Positions 44,326 to 53,956 are shown, counted from the first letter of the stretch. The stretch is 64,000 nucleotides of DNA from Halonotius aquaticus (GCF_003605575.1 NZ_QKNY01000009.1:124001-188000); one strand, 5' to 3'. Notes: generated by a model not told the origin, from the letters alone. A program made the numbers and translations.

Positions 44326-45120
44326 ATGAGCTTAGAGAAACAAGACGACTTCGACCACCGCACGTGGCTCAAGCGCAAAGACCTGACGCCGATCGAGACG
44401 GTCTTTCTGACCGCGCTGATCTACATCGACAAGCGACTCCGCATCGTCGATTACCTTGAGCTACTGGAGGATGCCTACTACAAGGTTAACCTCCAGATGC
44501 CAAAGAGCCACACCGAACAGTACGATCTGGACAACAAGTTCTGGTACTGGTACCCCTTGTACTCCTTAGGGTTCTTCTCAGTACTGGCCTACATCGTCGC
44601 CGCGGTCTCGGGAGCGTTACTTGGATTCTACTACTCCCCGTCGGCGGCCGGCGATCCGACGGTCGCCTACCAGTCGGTGAAAATGATCATGCAGGATGTG
44701 CAGTTCGGCTACGCCCTGCGGAGCATCCACCGATGGGCCGCCCAGATCATGATGGCAGCAGTCTTCCTGCACATGCTGCGAGTATACTTCACCGGCTCCT
44801 ACAAGGAACCGCGTGAGCTGAACTGGCTGCTCGGCATCATCCTGATCAGCCTCTCGATGGTCTTCGGCTACACCGGCTACCTCCTGCCGTGGAACCAACT
44901 GGCCTTCTGGGCCGGCCAGATCGGCGTTGAGATGGCACTGGCGACCCCGATCGTCGGCGAGTGGGGCGCGCAGTTGCTGTTCGGTGGCTTCACGCTGGGA
45001 CAGGCAACGCTTGTGAGAATGTACATCCTGCACGTGTTCATCCTGCCGTTCGTGGTGACCGCACTGATCGCGCTCCACGTCGGCATCGTCTGGGTGCAGG
45101 GCATCGCAGAACCACACTAA
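44326..45120 (+). CDS. petB: Cytochrome b6 (N-terminal cytochrome b part)
   Basis: A 264-residue membrane protein. Two His pairs for the b hemes are visible: HRWAAQIMMAAVFLH and HVFILPFVVTALIALH. The Qo-side helix contains GYTGYLLPWNQLAFWAG. It is the split b6 form, with subunit IV encoded next. It takes electrons from menaquinol or a related quinol. Confidence 0.95.
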   Translation: MSLEKQDDFDHRTWLKRKDLTPIETVFLTALIYIDKRLRIVDYLELLEDAYYKVNLQMPKSHTEQYDLDNKFWYWYPLYSLGFFSVLAYIVAAVSGALLGFYYSPSAAGDPTVAYQSVKMIMQDVQFGYALRSIHRWAAQIMMAAVFLHMLRVYFTGSYKEPRELNWLLGIILISLSMVFGYTGYLLPWNQLAFWAGQIGVEMALATPIVGEWGAQLLFGGFTLGQATLVRMYILHVFILPFVVTALIALHVGIVWVQGIAEPH

Positions 45121-45124
45121 GACA

Positions 45125-45913
45125 ATGAGCGACACAGACGACACCAACGAGACGCGCACTGACGGCGGCGAGCCGGCCACCGACGGCGGTGAGACCGGCA
45201 TCGTCGCTCCAGACGACGAAACGCCAACCTGGCAGGAACGAAAGACACGCAAATCCGGGCTCTCACAGCTCACCTACGAGTACTTTGAACGGGCTCGGCG
45301 TGAGGATCAAGAGCTTCGCGAGGAATCCGACTACGTCGAACGCGACGTGCTGGGCTTCCCGACGTGGCCACACGAGATCATCCGGAATGGGGCGATCTCG
45401 CTGTTTTTCGTCGGGATGATCCTGCTGATCTCGGCGGCGTTGCCACCGAGCCTTGAGCTGCCGGCCAATCCGAGTTCGACGCCGAGTATTATCCTGCCAG
45501 ACTGGTATCTCTACTGGTCGTTCGGCCTGCTGAAGCTCAACCCGCTGAACCCCGGACTGGCCGTCCTCGACGGCTCAAAGCTAATCTCCGATCAGCTCTA
45601 CGGCGTGCTGGCAAACGTCGTCGTTGTCGGCGCGGTCGCCTTCCTGCCGTTCCTCAACAAGGGAAGTGCCCGACGGCCGGTCGAACAGCCGTTTTGGGCC
45701 GCGATCGGTGCCGGCGGCGCGTTCTTTGCGATCACGATCGCCGCCATCGCCGTCCAGAACCTGATCCCACTGCCGCTGGCACTCCAGCTTAACATTGCGT
45801 TCATCGGACCGGTCGTCCTCGGTGTGATGACCTACGCGCTGCTGAAGACGCTGCGAGAGGGCTACATGTACGGCCTCAATCGGCGGTACTACATGCTGCG
45901 ACCGCCGAAATAA
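45125..45913 (+). CDS. petD: Cytochrome b subunit IV (PetD-like)
   Basis: A 262-residue protein with an acidic N-terminal extension of about 75 residues and three or four membrane helices. The Qo-site tetrapeptide is PDWY (LPDWYLYWSFGLLKLNP) rather than PEWY. It completes the cytochrome b fold with the preceding gene, 4 bases upstream. Confidence 0.92.
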   Translation: MSDTDDTNETRTDGGEPATDGGETGIVAPDDETPTWQERKTRKSGLSQLTYEYFERARREDQELREESDYVERDVLGFPTWPHEIIRNGAISLFFVGMILLISAALPPSLELPANPSSTPSIILPDWYLYWSFGLLKLNPLNPGLAVLDGSKLISDQLYGVLANVVVVGAVAFLPFLNKGSARRPVEQPFWAAIGAGGAFFAITIAAIAVQNLIPLPLALQLNIAFIGPVVLGVMTYALLKTLREGYMYGLNRRYYMLRPPK

Positions 45914-45949
45914 CGCCGGATAGATATAGCTCGCCGACCTTTGTTTTGT

Positions 45950-46327
45950 ATGGACGATTCATCCCCCAACAGCGACGAGCCATCGCCAACGGGGTCAGCT
46001 GATACGACGACTGGTCGACGGGACGTCGTCGTCCCGATCCGGCTGTATAAGACGATCACCGTATTTTCGACGCTGATCGCTACCGCGTGTATTCTGGGTG
46101 GCTTCATCTTTATCGACGCAGCGACTTTACAGGTGAGCGTGTTGCGACGGCTCCTGTTGCGCGGACTTGCGAGCATCGGCCTTGGCGTCGATCAGGAGCT
46201 CTTCACCGGCGTGTTGGCGATCATCGGGTTGAGCCTCATGGCGGCCGGAACCGGCGTGTTCGTCCTCAGCAGCCGGTTTCGGGCTACTGGAATGGGAAAC
46301 GCTCAAGAGGATTCCGACGAGAAATAA
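45950..46327 (+). CDS. Small two-span membrane protein
   Basis: A 125-residue protein with an acidic start (MDDSSPNSDEPSPTGSAD), then VPIRLYKTITVFSTLIATACILGGFIFI and a second helix, GVLAIIGLSLMAAGTGVFVLSS. It ends with a charged tail. The gene ends 3 bases before the next, indicating operon membership. Confidence 0.75.
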   Translation: MDDSSPNSDEPSPTGSADTTTGRRDVVVPIRLYKTITVFSTLIATACILGGFIFIDAATLQVSVLRRLLLRGLASIGLGVDQELFTGVLAIIGLSLMAAGTGVFVLSSRFRATGMGNAQEDSDEK

Positions 46328-46330
46328 GGT

Positions 46331-46606
46331 ATGGCCGACGAGTTCATCAAAGGGTTCGGCATTCTGACCGGGGCTGGACTGCTCTGGATGACGCTGGCGG
46401 GCTGGTATCAGACGCCATCGTTCTTTATGACCAACCAGCTGATCGCGCCGCCACCGGAGCCGGGGAATGTGTTTGATGCGATCTCGATCTTCCTGATCGA
46501 CGTGTTCCTCTGGACGGCTCTGCTGGGGGCGTTTGCGTTTTGGATCCTGATCCCGGCGGGCAAGGAGCTTGCGGCGGCGATCGAAGAGCGCGGCGAGTCG
46601 AGCTGA
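46331..46606 (+). CDS. Small membrane protein, last gene of the cytochrome bc operon
   Basis: A 91-residue protein with hydrophobic segments FGILTGAGLLWMTLAGWY and ISIFLIDVFLWTALLGAFAFWIL. A short Pro-rich external loop, APPPEPGNVF, separates them. Its position at the end of the operon suggests an accessory subunit of the complex. Confidence 0.75.
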   Translation: MADEFIKGFGILTGAGLLWMTLAGWYQTPSFFMTNQLIAPPPEPGNVFDAISIFLIDVFLWTALLGAFAFWILIPAGKELAAAIEERGESS

Positions 46607-46693
46607 AATCGGGTTGAAAGAAGGCGACACCTTTAATCACAGACAGATCGTGTCCGCCGAGAGCGGTGCTGAGAACGTTTACGTCGAAACCCG

Positions 46694-46951
46694 TTAGTCG
46701 TCAGTGTCCCTCTCGTCAGTGGTCAGCTGCCGCGTCCATCCATTCCGTCGTATTTTCGCCCGTTTGCGGTGGAGCGAAACAGGATCAGACTCTGTCTCCG
46801 TCTCTTGGTTGAGCCTATCAGAGGGATCACTCGTCGTACCGATGAGCACACGCTCAAGGAAGTCGTTGTACGACTCATCTGCACGCCGGCAGCGGTCGAG
46901 AATCCGCTTCACGCGGGTGCTCACACGGATCTGTGTATGAGAGGTCGACAT
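46694..46951 (-). CDS. Orphan ribbon-helix-helix antitoxin-like protein
   Basis: An 85-residue protein. QIRVSTRVKRILDRCRRADESYNDFLERVL resembles a ribbon-helix-helix or VapB-type N terminus and is similar in plan to the antitoxin at 41120. The C-terminal part is charged. No toxin gene is adjacent; the neighbours are the cytochrome operon and a glycosyltransferase. CCTATTA about 22-28 bases upstream supports the start. Confidence 0.65.
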   Translation of the reverse strand: MSTSHTQIRVSTRVKRILDRCRRADESYNDFLERVLIGTTSDPSDRLNQETETESDPVSLHRKRAKIRRNGWTRQLTTDERDTDD

Positions 46952-46998
46952 ATGAAGCAATTACATTAGTAATAGGTCTTAATTGTTGGGGAAATTAC

Positions 46999-47015
46999 AC
47001 CCCTGTTAGAGGGGT
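46999..47015. repeat. Short hairpin ACCCCT/AGGGGT
   Basis: Perfect 6-bp stem with a GTTAG loop upstream of the orphan antitoxin-like gene. A local operator is possible. Confidence 0.35.
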
Positions 47016-47236
47016 CACCGATCGGTAGTTCCATATTGATGGAAGCTTGCAGGGCGGTAGCGCGGTAGATCCGTTCTGACGGCGGATGACCAGCAGGGTA
47101 GCATAGACGAGCGCGCGATCAGGGCGACGACTACACCGAAGCCGGACATTCCGTCGTCAGTGCATCCGTCATCACCACCATTGGAGGAGGAATGTGTTAC
47201 CGACGACTTTGAAAAAATACCATGCAGTCGAACTAT

Positions 47237-47248
47237 CGGCTATAGCCG
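47237..47248. repeat. CGGCTATAGCCG palindrome
   Basis: A 12-bp perfect palindrome about 80 bases before the first glycosyltransferase ATG, possibly an operator for the glycan locus. Confidence 0.35.
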
Positions 47249-47324
47249 GGGGTCATAGGATAAAACACAAAATATTAAACTACTTTACTCCACATACAAT
47301 TAGTAGGATTCGAATAGATTTTGT

Positions 47325-48566
47325 ATGTTTTCTGATAAAACTGCTGGCTCGGAACAATCGCCAGAAATTGAGAGGAATGATACCTGTTCTAATAATAAAA
47401 ATGTAGGACACAACCAATCGACACTGGTGGGTGCCGATAGCGACACTCAACCAATAATTAGTTTTGTGTTGCCGACGATGAATGAAGCGGCTGGTATCGA
47501 GGAATGTATTGATCGCGCGACGCGCGCCCTTGAGCAGCTCGGAGTTACTGGCGAGATTATTATTAGCGATGATTCGACGGACGAAACACCCGAAATCGCA
47601 CGGTCAATGGGCGCAATCGTCGTTAAGCCAGACTCGTCAGGATACGGCTATGCCTATCGGTACGCGTTCGAGGCCGCCCGCGGGGAGTTGATCGTCATGG
47701 GCGATGCCGATACGACCTATAATTTTGAGGAGTTGCCAACATTACTCGACCGGCTGACAGAAACAAATGCTGATATCGTTCTCGGGAGTCGACTCGCAGG
47801 AGAAATCAAGGACGGCGCAATGCCTCCGCTACATAAGTATATCGGGAATCCACTGCTGACGTGGTTCCTGAATGCGTTTTACGATGCCGGCGTGAGCGAT
47901 GCCCACAGCGGCTTTCGGGTGGTGACACGAGAGGCACTGGAAACGATGGAGTTGGAGTCAGACGGCATGGAGTTCGCCAGCGAGATGATCATGGATGCCG
48001 CCAGTAAGGGCCTCACCATCGAGGAGGTGCCGATTACCTATCACGAACGAGAGGGTGAGGCAACGCTTGAGAGCTTTACCGACGGCTGGCGACACGTGAA
48101 GTTCATGCTGGTGAACGCGCCGGGCTATCTGTTTTCGCTCCCGGGGATCGTGTTAGGAGTGATCGGCGTCTTGATCATGGGACTGGGATACACGGGAACC
48201 AGCATTGCCGGACAACCCTTCGGGATTCATTCGCTTATTGCGGGGAGCTTGCTGACGCTACTCAGCTACCAGATCGGAAGCTTGGGACTACTCTCGGAGA
48301 TCTCGAGCGATCCGATCCAGGCGTCACGAGATCCAATAACCAAGTGGATACGACAGCACTTCACGCTCGAACGTGGGATCCTCGTCGGGATCGGCCTGGT
48401 CGGGATCGGCTCGGCGATGGTTAGCCTATTCGTGTGGCGATGGGTGCAAAGTGGATTCGTCGAGTTACCGCCGCTTCGTGGGGACATCGTCGCGTTCACA
48501 CTGATCGTCGTCGGAATCCAGACGATCTTCGGATCGTTCTTTATGAGTATTCTTTCGAACGGATAG
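47325..48566 (+). CDS. Membrane-anchored family 2 glycosyltransferase (DPM-like)
   Basis: A 413-residue protein. After a polar N-terminal stretch of about 40 residues, the GT-A domain starts at ISFVLPTMNEAAGIEE, with nucleotide-binding DDSTDETPE and the metal motif MGDADTTY. The C terminus has about four hydrophobic helices (PGIVLGVIGVLIMGLGY and others). Such enzymes load sugars on dolichyl phosphate. The gene is likely to feed the lipid-linked pathway of this island. Confidence 0.88.
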   Translation: MFSDKTAGSEQSPEIERNDTCSNNKNVGHNQSTLVGADSDTQPIISFVLPTMNEAAGIEECIDRATRALEQLGVTGEIIISDDSTDETPEIARSMGAIVVKPDSSGYGYAYRYAFEAARGELIVMGDADTTYNFEELPTLLDRLTETNADIVLGSRLAGEIKDGAMPPLHKYIGNPLLTWFLNAFYDAGVSDAHSGFRVVTREALETMELESDGMEFASEMIMDAASKGLTIEEVPITYHEREGEATLESFTDGWRHVKFMLVNAPGYLFSLPGIVLGVIGVLIMGLGYTGTSIAGQPFGIHSLIAGSLLTLLSYQIGSLGLLSEISSDPIQASRDPITKWIRQHFTLERGILVGIGLVGIGSAMVSLFVWRWVQSGFVELPPLRGDIVAFTLIVVGIQTIFGSFFMSILSNG

Positions 48567-49469
48567 CTAGCTGTATTTTCGAGAGAGCGTATCGCTAAGT
48601 CGTGTAATCAACCTCTCTGGGAGTCGGTTATGACGCTTACCGAGTTGTAGTCCAGCGAACTTGGCAGCACTGTAAAGGAAAGCATAGGGAAGCCAGTGAG
48701 GATAACCAGTAGCCAAGAGATACTGTATCTCACGCGTTTGATAGCAAATCATCTCTCGAAGTGGGTGATCACCTGTCGCAAAATCGCGTTGAGAAAGACT
48801 CGCTCCCGAGTCGAAATATCGTTTGAAAATATCGTTCAGTCCCTCCTTGTGGGAGTGACGAACACGAGAGGAGGCTTGATATCGGAGCTTCCAGCCTGCC
48901 TGCAACACATGCCACGCCCAGAGTTGATCCTCGCTCATGATACAGTCGGTCGGAAACGAGTGTTCATCCCATGCTGACCGCCGGATGGCTGAACTCACAT
49001 TGGAGAAGAAAACCTCGTTTCGCGTCGGGAGTCGCCCAGCGTCAACCGACCGTGTTTCCGAACTCTCGGGATAAAATTCGGTGAGAAAGTGTTGTTTCAT
49101 TGGTGTTGCTGTCGGTCGGGGGAGTTGCCGACTGTATACACCCGCGATATCCGAATCCTCTCGAAGCGGTGTGAGCAGCTCCGTGAGCCAGTCGTCAAGC
49201 GGCGTTGCGTCCTGCGTCAAGAACACGATGAACTCACCGGACGTCTTCCGAACACCCAGATTCCGAGTTCCACCGTGATCGAATTCCGCAGGGGGAATCG
49301 TCAGCAGTCGGGCGGGAAACTCCTCCACAATATCCAGCGTCTCGTCTGTCGATCCGGAATCGATAACGAGGACATCGTACTCTCCGGGCTGGGCGTAAAC
49401 AGCCCCCAGTACTTCCCGAAAAAGCGGCCCGGCGTTCTTCGTGGGGATAACAATCGATACGTCGGACAT
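48567..49469 (-). CDS. Family 2 glycosyltransferase, rhamnosyltransferase-like
   Basis: A 300-residue GT-A enzyme. SIVIPTKNAGPLF, DSGSTDETLDI, the FDHGGTRNLGV motif typical of rhamnosyltransferase-like enzymes and FLTQDATP are visible. No membrane helix. The ATG at 49469 is used; a TTG two codons upstream is unlikely. It begins 2 bases after the sulfatase-like stop, so the two share a transcript. Confidence 0.85.
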   Translation of the reverse strand: MSDVSIVIPTKNAGPLFREVLGAVYAQPGEYDVLVIDSGSTDETLDIVEEFPARLLTIPPAEFDHGGTRNLGVRKTSGEFIVFLTQDATPLDDWLTELLTPLREDSDIAGVYSRQLPRPTATPMKQHFLTEFYPESSETRSVDAGRLPTRNEVFFSNVSSAIRRSAWDEHSFPTDCIMSEDQLWAWHVLQAGWKLRYQASSRVRHSHKEGLNDIFKRYFDSGASLSQRDFATGDHPLREMICYQTREIQYLLATGYPHWLPYAFLYSAAKFAGLQLGKRHNRLPERLITRLSDTLSRKYS

Positions 49470-49471
49470 AC

Positions 49472-50830
49472 TCAACGATACCCTAGATCAGCGAGCCGCT
49501 GTTCGACATCGTCGTCAAGCGAGACAGACGGTGATGCGATATCGATTTCGCGGAGTCGATCATAGACAGCGGTGCGAAGCGGATCAACTTCCGGAGGCTC
49601 GTCGGCAGGATCGATTCGAGTCTCAGTGGTCGCTGTATCCACTGAAGGAACGGAATACGCGCGCTCAACATCGCGGATGTGATCTACCGCAAATCGATAC
49701 GACTGTCCACGGGCACCGACGATAACGTCGTCGCCGCGTTTGTGCTCGGCGAGCACGTAGTCTCGGGGGTCATCTACTCCGGGGACTCGGCCATCATCCG
49801 TACGGGGAGGAAGCGAGAGGGCGTGATGAACGATGCTCGGGAGGTCAACGAGGCTGACCAACTGATCGTGTGCGGCGGAGAGGGATGGTGGGAGATTGCT
49901 GGCAACGAGGGGAACGTGTAGGAGTTCGTCGTAGAGTCGTTCGGGTTTAGCGTACGCGTCGTGTTCCCCGAACAACTCACCGTGGTCGGAGGTAACGATC
50001 ACAACAGTCTCCTCAGCGAAACCGGTTTCGTCCAGCACGTCCAGAACACGGTTGATCTGATCGTCAGTGAACGCGATGGCGGCATCATACAACCGTTCGA
50101 GGAGTGTAAGATCAGCATCCGAAAGCTCCGACGGGGAGCTGACGAACGTCGAATAGAGGGCTGCGACATCATCCGCTGAAACGGTAGGCGGGACATCAAA
50201 CGCGTCCCGATATTGGGCCGGTGGATAGCATGGGTGATGCACATCCATGTAGTGACCCCAACAGAAGAACGGCGAATCGGTTTGGCGGATCCACCCGATC
50301 ACGTCATCGGTGACGACATCAGCAGCGACGTACGGACGCGATTTTCCGGCGAGGAGTTCGTACCCTTTCCGCAGGGCAGTGGTAAAATGGAGGTAGTCGT
50401 CAAAGCGTTGGAGGAAGGGCGTTGGGGATTCGATACCACGCGGGAACAGCCGTGTGGCGATCCCCATCAGCGGGTTTTGATAATCGACGAACTCGTCGAA
50501 GCCGGTATCGTAGTTGAACGAGGCGGAGAGAAACGGATTCGAGGTGAAACTGCCGGTCGCAAAGCCGGCGTCGGAAAGCGTCGCAGCGAGGAACGGCCGC
50601 CGGTCGTCCAGCGGCTCAAAACCACCCATCGAAAGTGGATACGTCCCGGTGAGAATGCCGGGAAAGGAGGGTGTCGTTCCCGGGCCGGTCGCAAACGCCG
50701 CCGAAAACCGAGTCCCGCCGGGACTGTCGGCGAGCCGATCAAGGGAGGTGAGCGCGTCCCGTGCGCGCGAGCTGAGAAACCGCTCAGCACGGAGCGAATC
50801 AACGGTGAGAAGAACGACGTTCTGCGGCAT
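49472..50830 (-). CDS. Sulfatase/alkaline-phosphatase-superfamily enzyme
   Basis: A 452-residue protein. The metal site opens with VVLLTVDSLRAERF (D11) and ends with TSDHGELFGEH. The nucleophile region is GTTPSFPGILTG, where S55 occupies the position of the catalytic Cys/Ser but the arginine of CxPxR is absent. It may be a phosphoglycan or phosphoglycerol transferase rather than a true sulfatase. No signal peptide is evident. It is upstream of a rhamnosyltransferase-like gene in the same operon. Confidence 0.78.
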   Translation of the reverse strand: MPQNVVLLTVDSLRAERFLSSRARDALTSLDRLADSPGGTRFSAAFATGPGTTPSFPGILTGTYPLSMGGFEPLDDRRPFLAATLSDAGFATGSFTSNPFLSASFNYDTGFDEFVDYQNPLMGIATRLFPRGIESPTPFLQRFDDYLHFTTALRKGYELLAGKSRPYVAADVVTDDVIGWIRQTDSPFFCWGHYMDVHHPCYPPAQYRDAFDVPPTVSADDVAALYSTFVSSPSELSDADLTLLERLYDAAIAFTDDQINRVLDVLDETGFAEETVVIVTSDHGELFGEHDAYAKPERLYDELLHVPLVASNLPPSLSAAHDQLVSLVDLPSIVHHALSLPPRTDDGRVPGVDDPRDYVLAEHKRGDDVIVGARGQSYRFAVDHIRDVERAYSVPSVDTATTETRIDPADEPPEVDPLRTAVYDRLREIDIASPSVSLDDDVEQRLADLGYR

Positions 50831-50894
50831 GTTCAGTATCCCGGTCGGTCAAACAAAATAGCTTACGAACGGTGGGTGTCGGTATGCTGTAATG

Positions 50895-51893
50895 TTAGCC
50901 CAAAAGGCCTGAGAGATCAGTAATCGAATACACGGGATGGCCGAACACGTGGTGTCGATACCGACGGTTGTTCGAAAGCCACGCGGCGAACCGTCCTCGA
51001 CGAGATAGCGAGGGGTTATGGATCGCAGCGCGCTGGCAAATATACTCGCAGTACGTATCGACAGTTGTCATGACGGATTCTTTCTGCAAGTACATCTCTT
51101 CAGGTGGGATCGCAGCTAGCCGCGCTTGCAACTGTTCCCACGCGTGGCAACGCCTGCTGTACTCGTCGAACCCACGGTTCCACTCACGACGGACTTTTGC
51201 GAGCGGTGAGGAGACGACACCGCCGAGGTGTTGATCGTCGTGTTGCCGATAGTACGCCATCGGCTGGGGGAAATCATACACGTTCGTCGTAGCGAGTGCG
51301 ACTACCGCGAGAAAATAATCGTACTGCCAGCAATCCGGGATGGGTAGGAGATGCTCTCGGAGGTCGGCTCGAAACATGATCGATGCACCCTGTATGAAAT
51401 TGCGTCGAACAGTCTCGGAAAACGCCGCTTGTTGGTCACGACATGCTTCTCCTTCATGGGGTCGATACCGCGTCTCCCATAATCGAGTGCCTTTCTCCGC
51501 ATCCGCGATAGTATTCGCCTCATTATCAAAAAGATGCGAATCGTGAGTAACAAACCCGACATCGGTCGATTCGATCATCTCGGCTTGACGTGACAGTTTT
51601 GCTTCACACCAGAGATCATCCTGGTCAGCAATAGCGATAACATCACCCGTACAGTGGTTGATCGCTTGCTGGAAGTTTTTCGTGACACCCAAGTTCCGTT
51701 CGTTGTGGATAATCTCGAATAGATTGGGATAGCGGTCGGCGTAAGTGTCCAGTATCTCCAGAGTTGTGTCGGTCGATCCATCATCACAGACCACTATTTC
51801 ATCAGGCCGGCGCGTTTGAGAGAGAATCGTCTCTAACTGGGGCGAAAGATACTGGGCACCGTTAAATGTACACAGTGCGACCGATACGTCCAT
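50895..51893 (-). CDS. Family 2 glycosyltransferase
   Basis: A 332-residue enzyme. It starts MDVSVALCTFNGAQYL, with CDDGSTDTTLEIL, ADQDDLW and NFIQGASIMFR. It resembles the AT-rich glycosyltransferase at 54869 in these motifs. The ATG at 51893 is preferred over one six codons upstream. It is likely to add one sugar to the surface glycan. Confidence 0.87.
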   Translation of the reverse strand: MDVSVALCTFNGAQYLSPQLETILSQTRRPDEIVVCDDGSTDTTLEILDTYADRYPNLFEIIHNERNLGVTKNFQQAINHCTGDVIAIADQDDLWCEAKLSRQAEMIESTDVGFVTHDSHLFDNEANTIADAEKGTRLWETRYRPHEGEACRDQQAAFSETVRRNFIQGASIMFRADLREHLLPIPDCWQYDYFLAVVALATTNVYDFPQPMAYYRQHDDQHLGGVVSSPLAKVRREWNRGFDEYSRRCHAWEQLQARLAAIPPEEMYLQKESVMTTVDTYCEYICQRAAIHNPSLSRRGRFAAWLSNNRRYRHHVFGHPVYSITDLSGLLG

Positions 51894-51984
51894 TATCGGA
51901 ATCACAGCCACCGGTTGTAAAAAGCATTCGCGCTATGAAAACGAAAGGACGACGTGCCGAATCTATGTAGAAAATCGAAAGCGG

Positions 51985-53796
51985 TTACGCAGCCCCACTG
52001 TTCGAGGATTCCAGTTGAGTAGCGTAGAGATCAGCATAGACACCATCAGTGTGCAACAGTTCCTCTTGAGAACCTGATTCAACGATGCGACCATCCTCCA
52101 TAGCGTAGATACAGTCCGCACCGGTGACAGTCGAAAGGCGGTGAGCAACAACGAGGATGGCGTAATCACGCTCCATCGACTCTATCGCATTATGTACTTG
52201 CTCCTCAATATTCGAATCAAGATCGCTCGTCGCCTCATCAAGCACGAGGAAATCAGCGTCTTTCAGGAGTGCGCGGGCGATGGCGATCCGCTGGCGTTGT
52301 CCACCGGAAAGTCGAACGCCGTCGTCCCCGAGCTCAGTATCGTAGCCGTTCGGAAGATCCTCGAGAAACTCGGTTACCTGCGCGATTTCACAGACATGTT
52401 CGATCTCCTCAGTCGTTGCATCTCGATCCCCAACAGTCACGTTCCGACGCAAAGTGTCGTTGAATATATGTGGTTGTTGACGGACGAGCGAAACGCGCTC
52501 ACGCCAGGCATCGATTGGGATTGCCGACAATGGCTGATCATCAACCAAAATTTGGCCATCATCAGGTTCGTATAGCCGAGCGAGTAGGGAGACGATCGTT
52601 GATTTTCCTGCACCTGAAGCCCCAACAAAGGCGACGAAATCACCGCGTTCAACAGCAAACGAAACTGAATCGAGCACATTCTCAGTCCCTTCATATGAAA
52701 ACGAGACATCGTCGAACTGGAGTGTGGTAACCGACGACGGAAGAGAGCCATCGGCGTCAGCGGGTTCCTGTGTCTCCGCGAGATCATCAAGGAGCCGCTG
52801 GGTTCGAACGAGATGTGGTAATTCACCGTCGAGTTGATACAGGAGGTTATTGAGACTACTGATCCGTGGTGCAAGCCGAAACATTGCGAAAAGAAATACA
52901 CCTAATTGTGGAATAGAGAGTGATGCGATCGTGAGTGCAAAATAAATCAGTAGGAACACCGTAACCGCCGTGAGGAACTGGTAAAAATTATTGATCGCTG
53001 CCTCGTTTCGGCTGAGCGTTATTGAAATAGCTGTGCTCTCCTCAACAGCAGTCGTAAATTCGTCGTAGAGTTCCTCAGTCAGTCCGAATAATCGAACATC
53101 ACGAATCCCTTGAATGCCACTTTGGGCCGTCTGATGAATACGTTCGTTAGCCGCAGCGACTTTCGATCCAAGCGAGTAGCCGGACGGAATAACATACCGT
53201 ACCAGTAGCGTAACGAGACCAAGGGAAACAGCAGCGAGAACTGTAAGGAGTGGTGCGATATAGAGCGCGATGATAATATACATCAGACTGAGGAGCCCGG
53301 TTTCCACGATCGCAACGATGCGTTCTATCACCGTTCCAGCCTGATTGGCCTGTGTGACGACAGCATTGAGGAGCTCATCCGAGCCTTTCGTATCGAAGTA
53401 TTCGATTCGAGCATCAAGTGCGTACGCAAACAAGGTCGTTTTTAAATATGCCACGTAGCGTGTGTGAAGAATCGTTCTGAGCCACGAAACACCAAAGCTT
53501 GAGCTATACCGGACAAACATGACACCGGTCACACCGGCAATGACGAATTCAAGCGTAAACGGGAGTCCAAGCGATCGATACGTAGTTACGAAAACAGCGA
53601 GTAAGCCACCAACCGAATCGGGATCAACATTCCCCTGTGCCAGACGAATGATCGGTAACAAAAAACTCAACCCGATCCCTTCGAGAAGCGCGGTGATGAT
53701 ACTTGCACCAATAATACCGAGTGTGAATAGGGGCCGGTAGGTAACAACCCTCCAGAGGGACGCAGACTTACTACGAAGAGAGAGACGTTCAGCCAT
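51985..53796 (-). CDS. ABC exporter, fused permease-ATPase (glycan/lipid flippase type)
   Basis: A 603-residue half-transporter. Six membrane helices precede an ATPase with Walker A GASGAGKST, signature LSGGQRQRIAIA, Walker B FLVLDEATSDLD and VVAHRLSTV. It resembles MsbA/PglK-type exporters, so it may flip lipid-linked oligosaccharide. The ATG at 53796 is preferred because GATATAGC lies about 23-30 bases upstream; a longer frame would start inside the promoter. Confidence 0.88.
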   Translation of the reverse strand: MAERLSLRSKSASLWRVVTYRPLFTLGIIGASIITALLEGIGLSFLLPIIRLAQGNVDPDSVGGLLAVFVTTYRSLGLPFTLEFVIAGVTGVMFVRYSSSFGVSWLRTILHTRYVAYLKTTLFAYALDARIEYFDTKGSDELLNAVVTQANQAGTVIERIVAIVETGLLSLMYIIIALYIAPLLTVLAAVSLGLVTLLVRYVIPSGYSLGSKVAAANERIHQTAQSGIQGIRDVRLFGLTEELYDEFTTAVEESTAISITLSRNEAAINNFYQFLTAVTVFLLIYFALTIASLSIPQLGVFLFAMFRLAPRISSLNNLLYQLDGELPHLVRTQRLLDDLAETQEPADADGSLPSSVTTLQFDDVSFSYEGTENVLDSVSFAVERGDFVAFVGASGAGKSTIVSLLARLYEPDDGQILVDDQPLSAIPIDAWRERVSLVRQQPHIFNDTLRRNVTVGDRDATTEEIEHVCEIAQVTEFLEDLPNGYDTELGDDGVRLSGGQRQRIAIARALLKDADFLVLDEATSDLDSNIEEQVHNAIESMERDYAILVVAHRLSTVTGADCIYAMEDGRIVESGSQEELLHTDGVYADLYATQLESSNSGAA

Positions 53797-53956
53797 AGTG
53801 CCTGTGTTGGTTCTGTTGATATAGCTGTTAAAGGGTATGGAATCTGTTCTGTGCACTACGTAACGAGTTCGTTTTCAAGCACTGTCGGTTCTCCGCAAAA
53901 GAGGTAATCAACCCGATAACAGTTTTATATTGGTACTGCTTCAATACTGGTAGCAT

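Larger units (their letters stand above)
46952..47324. other. Intergenic boundary between respiratory and glycan regions
   Basis: About 370 bases with no convincing gene. It becomes AT-rich to the right and contains the hairpin at 46999-47015 and the palindrome at 47237-47248. Confidence 0.5.
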
